Position numbers and translations under genes: made by a program | The notes under the pieces: generated by a model | What the model was told of the DNA's origin: nothing | Seen by the model: only the letters and a program-made list of their open reading frames with translations | The model's database searches: none | In this document: positions 63,622-64,000 of the stretch, piece by piece | How positions within the stretch are numbered: the stretch's first letter is position 1 | How the letters are laid out: every line of letters begins with the position of its first letter | From: Struthio camelus | Lineage: Eukaryota; Chordata; Aves; Struthioniformes; Struthionidae | Length of the DNA stretch: 64,000 nucleotides | Reading direction: 5' to 3' | NCBI RefSeq assembly: GCF_040807025.1 | Contig: NC_090942.1 | Span: 77,295,987-77,359,986 of the forward strand

Positions 63622-64000
63622 TAAAAAGCACATAGCCATCCATGACAGCATCCCAGTCATGTGAACTATCCCACCATGTCTCTGTCACTGCAATGAGATC
63701 ATGGCCCTGCGACCGCACACAGATCTCTAACTCTTCCTGCTTATTCCCCATGCTGCGTGCATTGGTATACAGGCATTTCAGAGAGCCAGTCGAGCACGCA
63801 GGCTTCCCAGAAGAGGTGCAAGGTGCAAGAGGAATGTCCGCTCTGCTCATGTCCTCGTTTTTGTGCAAGGTCTGGGTGCTGAAGTGGCTGGATAACGTAC
63901 CCAGGCCATCAGTCTGACCGAGGTGCAAGTCACCCAAGTGGCCAGCAAACACAAGGTCTTGTAATCTTGAGCAGAATTGGCCCTTGCAGTTAATTCAGCT

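Larger units (their letters stand above)
63283..63994 (-). pseudogene. CR1 ORF2, endonuclease domain part
   Basis: This is the minus-strand open frame starting after a TGA at 63995-63997. It encodes the endonuclease/exonuclease/phosphatase-type domain that nicks target DNA for CR1 insertion. Visible landmarks are LKCLYTNARSMGNKQEELE (start of the fold), TETWWDSSHDWD with the catalytic-type Glu, RRGGGVALYV, GVYYRPPDQ and [13 protein letters not shown] (the conserved Gly-Asp-Phe-Asn). The domain is intact except for an in-frame 18-bp duplication (63586-63621). The frame is then lost at a 23-bp duplication (63283-63325), after which the reverse transcriptase continues in another frame. No ATG start is certain. 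Confidence 0.9.
61315..64000 (-). mobile_element. CR1 LINE, long copy 2 reaching the window edge
   Basis: A CR1 non-LTR retrotransposon lies on the minus strand and is about 2.7 kb long in this window. Its 3' terminus is two perfect 8-bp units (ATCACAGA on plus) at 61315-61330, next to the conserved CR1 3' tail. Moving right, it contains the complete ORF2 coding region: C-terminal region, reverse transcriptase and apurinic-type endonuclease. It then continues to the edge, so any ORF1 and 5' UTR are outside. CR1 elements retrotranspose by target-primed reverse transcription. Preservation is good, suggesting a fairly recent insertion compared with copy 1. Confidence 0.96.

Noticed and set aside
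1..64000. CRISPR arrays, LTR retroviruses, operons or a novel defence-like system
   Set aside because: No regularly spaced repeats, no LTR pairs, no gag/pol/env of retroviral type and no clustered short-spaced genes were seen.

Overview
The window looks like nuclear DNA from a bird. Two CR1 retrotransposons with the avian-type 8-bp 3' repeat and CR1 ORF2 protein lie on the minus strand. The rest is AT-rich, intron-rich vertebrate sequence with two sharp CpG islands. No bacterial or viral gene organisation is visible. Only one cellular protein-coding gene can be named from its sequence: the 3' end of BMAL2 (ARNTL2), a bHLH-PAS circadian transcription factor, on the plus strand. Its last three coding exons are at 4656-4743, 5402-5510 and 6347-6483. 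They join in phase and end in the BMAL-type C-terminal transactivation segment. The left 4.6 kb is most likely the preceding BMAL2 intron. It contains one weak minus-strand exon-like block (553-803) that I cannot assign.

From about 6.95 to 20.4 kb the DNA is AT-rich and I find no supportable gene. A CpG island at about 20.5-21.3 kb carries ETS and YY1-type motifs and possible splice donors, but no recognisable coding exon. A second, stronger CpG island at about 30.2-31.2 kb has NRF1, NF-Y (CCAAT) and GC-box motifs and a consensus plus-strand splice donor at 30942. In vertebrates PPFIBP1 (liprin beta 1) follows BMAL2 in the same orientation and begins with non-coding sequence, so this island is a reasonable candidate for its promoter. 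That is a synteny inference: no PPFIBP1 coding exon was found here.

From 31.2 to 64 kb there is no convincing coding exon, which fits a long first intron. This stretch holds an older 5'-truncated CR1 (41586-42720), an old CR1-like 3' relic near 33.28 kb, and a much more complete CR1 from 61315 to the right edge. The last encodes endonuclease and reverse transcriptase domains and is broken by only three visible lesions: a 23-bp duplication frameshift, one TGA codon and a homopolymer frameshift. Two hairpin-forming inverted repeats (36.1 and 58.7 kb) and several simple repeats complete the picture.

I found no clear evidence of a new biological system. The best leads are the orphan CpG island at 20.5 kb, the unassigned exon-like block at 553-803, and the well-preserved CR1 copy.
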